Assembly (NCBI GenBank): GCA_012520695.1
Contig: JAAYNU010000002.1
Location: 1-5,802 of the forward strand
DNA from: Erysipelothrix sp.
Lineage (GTDB): Bacteria; Bacillota_I; Bacilli_A; Erysipelotrichales; Erysipelotrichaceae
DNA: 5,802 nt
Reading direction: 5' to 3'
Both the position numbers and the translations under genes were made by a program. Below are positions 5,435 through 5,802 of the stretch, piece after piece. Every line of letters begins with the position of its first letter. Positions within the stretch are counted from its first letter, which is position 1. The notes beneath the pieces were generated by a model. The model worked only from the letters and a program-made list of their open reading frames with translations. It did not search any database and was not told the origin of the DNA.

Positions 5435-5802
5435 ATGGCCTATTTCGTTACAGCTCTAGTTATTATACTGGTGATTCTTTACTTCATTGCGCGTCATTTT
5501 TATGAACCGCAATACAAAGAATTTCTTCAGTGGAAATATGGAAGAGAAGGTTGTGAGTGAGTCTCGTACTCGATTAAACCAGTGGTTTGATGATCATACA
5601 ACACCGTGGTCCATCACTTCGGATGATGGCTTAAAATTAAATGCTTACTACATTGAAAATGAAGTACAGAGTGATACTGTGGTCTTAATGGCCCATGGTT
5701 ACTTAGGTAAAGTCAAAGACATGAGTACTTTTGCACAGATATTCTATCCTAAGGGATTTGATTGCCTTGCACCCGATGCATGGCCCATGGTTACTTAGGT
5801 AA
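5435..5802 (+). CDS. Membrane-anchored alpha/beta hydrolase, N-terminal part, frame interrupted and 3' end missing
   Basis: The gene starts at the ATG at 5435 behind a strong ribosome binding site. The first residues (MAYFVTALVIILVILYFIAR) form one hydrophobic anchor, but this frame stops at 5558-5560. The hydrolase body is in the frame one base over: MNRNTKNFFSGNMEEKV from 5502, then WSITSDDGLKLNAYYI, then VVLMAHGYLGKVKDM, with the HG oxyanion-type motif of the alpha/beta hydrolase family, then GFDCLAPDA ending at 5779. Removing one T from the T5 run at 5497-5501 joins the two parts as ARHF-MNRNTKNFF, as expected of membrane-anchored hydrolases of Firmicutes. From 5780 the sequence repeats 5688-5710 out of frame and reaches a TAG at 5796-5798. 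The nucleophile motif (GxSxG) would lie beyond the window. The substrate is unknown. The interruption may be sequencing or assembly error rather than a true pseudogene. Confidence 0.7.
5688..5710 (+). repeat. First copy of a 23-bp direct repeat (inside the hydrolase gene)
   Basis: The copy begins ATGGCCCATGG and ends TTAGGTAA. It encodes MAHGYLG in the hydrolase frame, so this is the genuine position. An identical copy occurs 92 bp downstream. Confidence 0.9.
5780..5802 (+). repeat. Second copy of the 23-bp direct repeat, at the very end of the window
   Basis: Identical to 5688-5710 over 23 bases; the preceding base differs (C at 5779, A at 5687). The spacing of 92 bp is not a multiple of three, so this copy is out of frame and breaks the hydrolase after APDA, where the family would normally continue with R-G-H-G-like sequence. 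Its end coincides with the window end, which points to an assembly overlap artefact or the start of a tandem duplication. Confidence 0.85.

Noticed and set aside
5497..5501. Programmed +1 ribosomal frameshift at T5
   Set aside because: No in-frame stop or slow codon lies at the slip site and there is no stimulatory structure; a single-base indel near a poor contig end is simpler.

Overview
The window looks like part of a low-GC Gram-positive (Firmicutes) chromosome, most likely from the Erysipelotrichaceae and possibly Erysipelothrix. The evidence is AT-rich coding with strong AGGAGG-type ribosome binding sites, a short tseB(ypmB)-dnaD-nth block like the one known from Bacillus, and genes that overlap tightly. 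The genus is an inference from overall protein character, because no 16S or other marker is present. All genes are on the + strand and both ends cut through genes.

Layout: (1) bases 3-260 are the C-terminal end of a membrane-anchored protein, closed by a strong hairpin terminator. (2) A plausible extended -10 promoter near 320-348 starts a compact six-gene operon (367-5382): a TseB/YpmB-like membrane protein, a short DnaD-like primosome protein, endonuclease III (nth), murF, a D-alanine--D-X ligase (ddl/van type) and an alanine racemase. Neighbouring genes overlap by 1-4 nt or lie 1 nt apart, so translation is probably coupled. A hairpin plus T-run ends the operon at 5381-5405. (3) An alpha/beta hydrolase gene with an N-terminal membrane anchor begins at 5435. 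Its frame is broken at a T5 run, and the window ends in a 23-bp copy of sequence found 92 bp upstream. This looks like a poor contig end.

How the genes work together: the racemase makes the D-amino acid, the ligase joins it into a dipeptide, and MurF adds the dipeptide to the UDP-MurNAc-tripeptide. The three together make the end of the peptidoglycan stem. TseB-like proteins act in cell wall elongation, while DnaD and Nth act on DNA.

Most interesting points: the ligase carries the residues typical of vancomycin-resistance ligases (VanC/VanG type, D-Ala-D-Ser) at the acceptor-specificity positions, although it sits in a housekeeping operon with no van regulators. The endonuclease III has no cysteine at all, so it cannot hold the usual [4Fe-4S] cluster. 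The racemase and MurF have unusual substitutions in or near substrate-access motifs.
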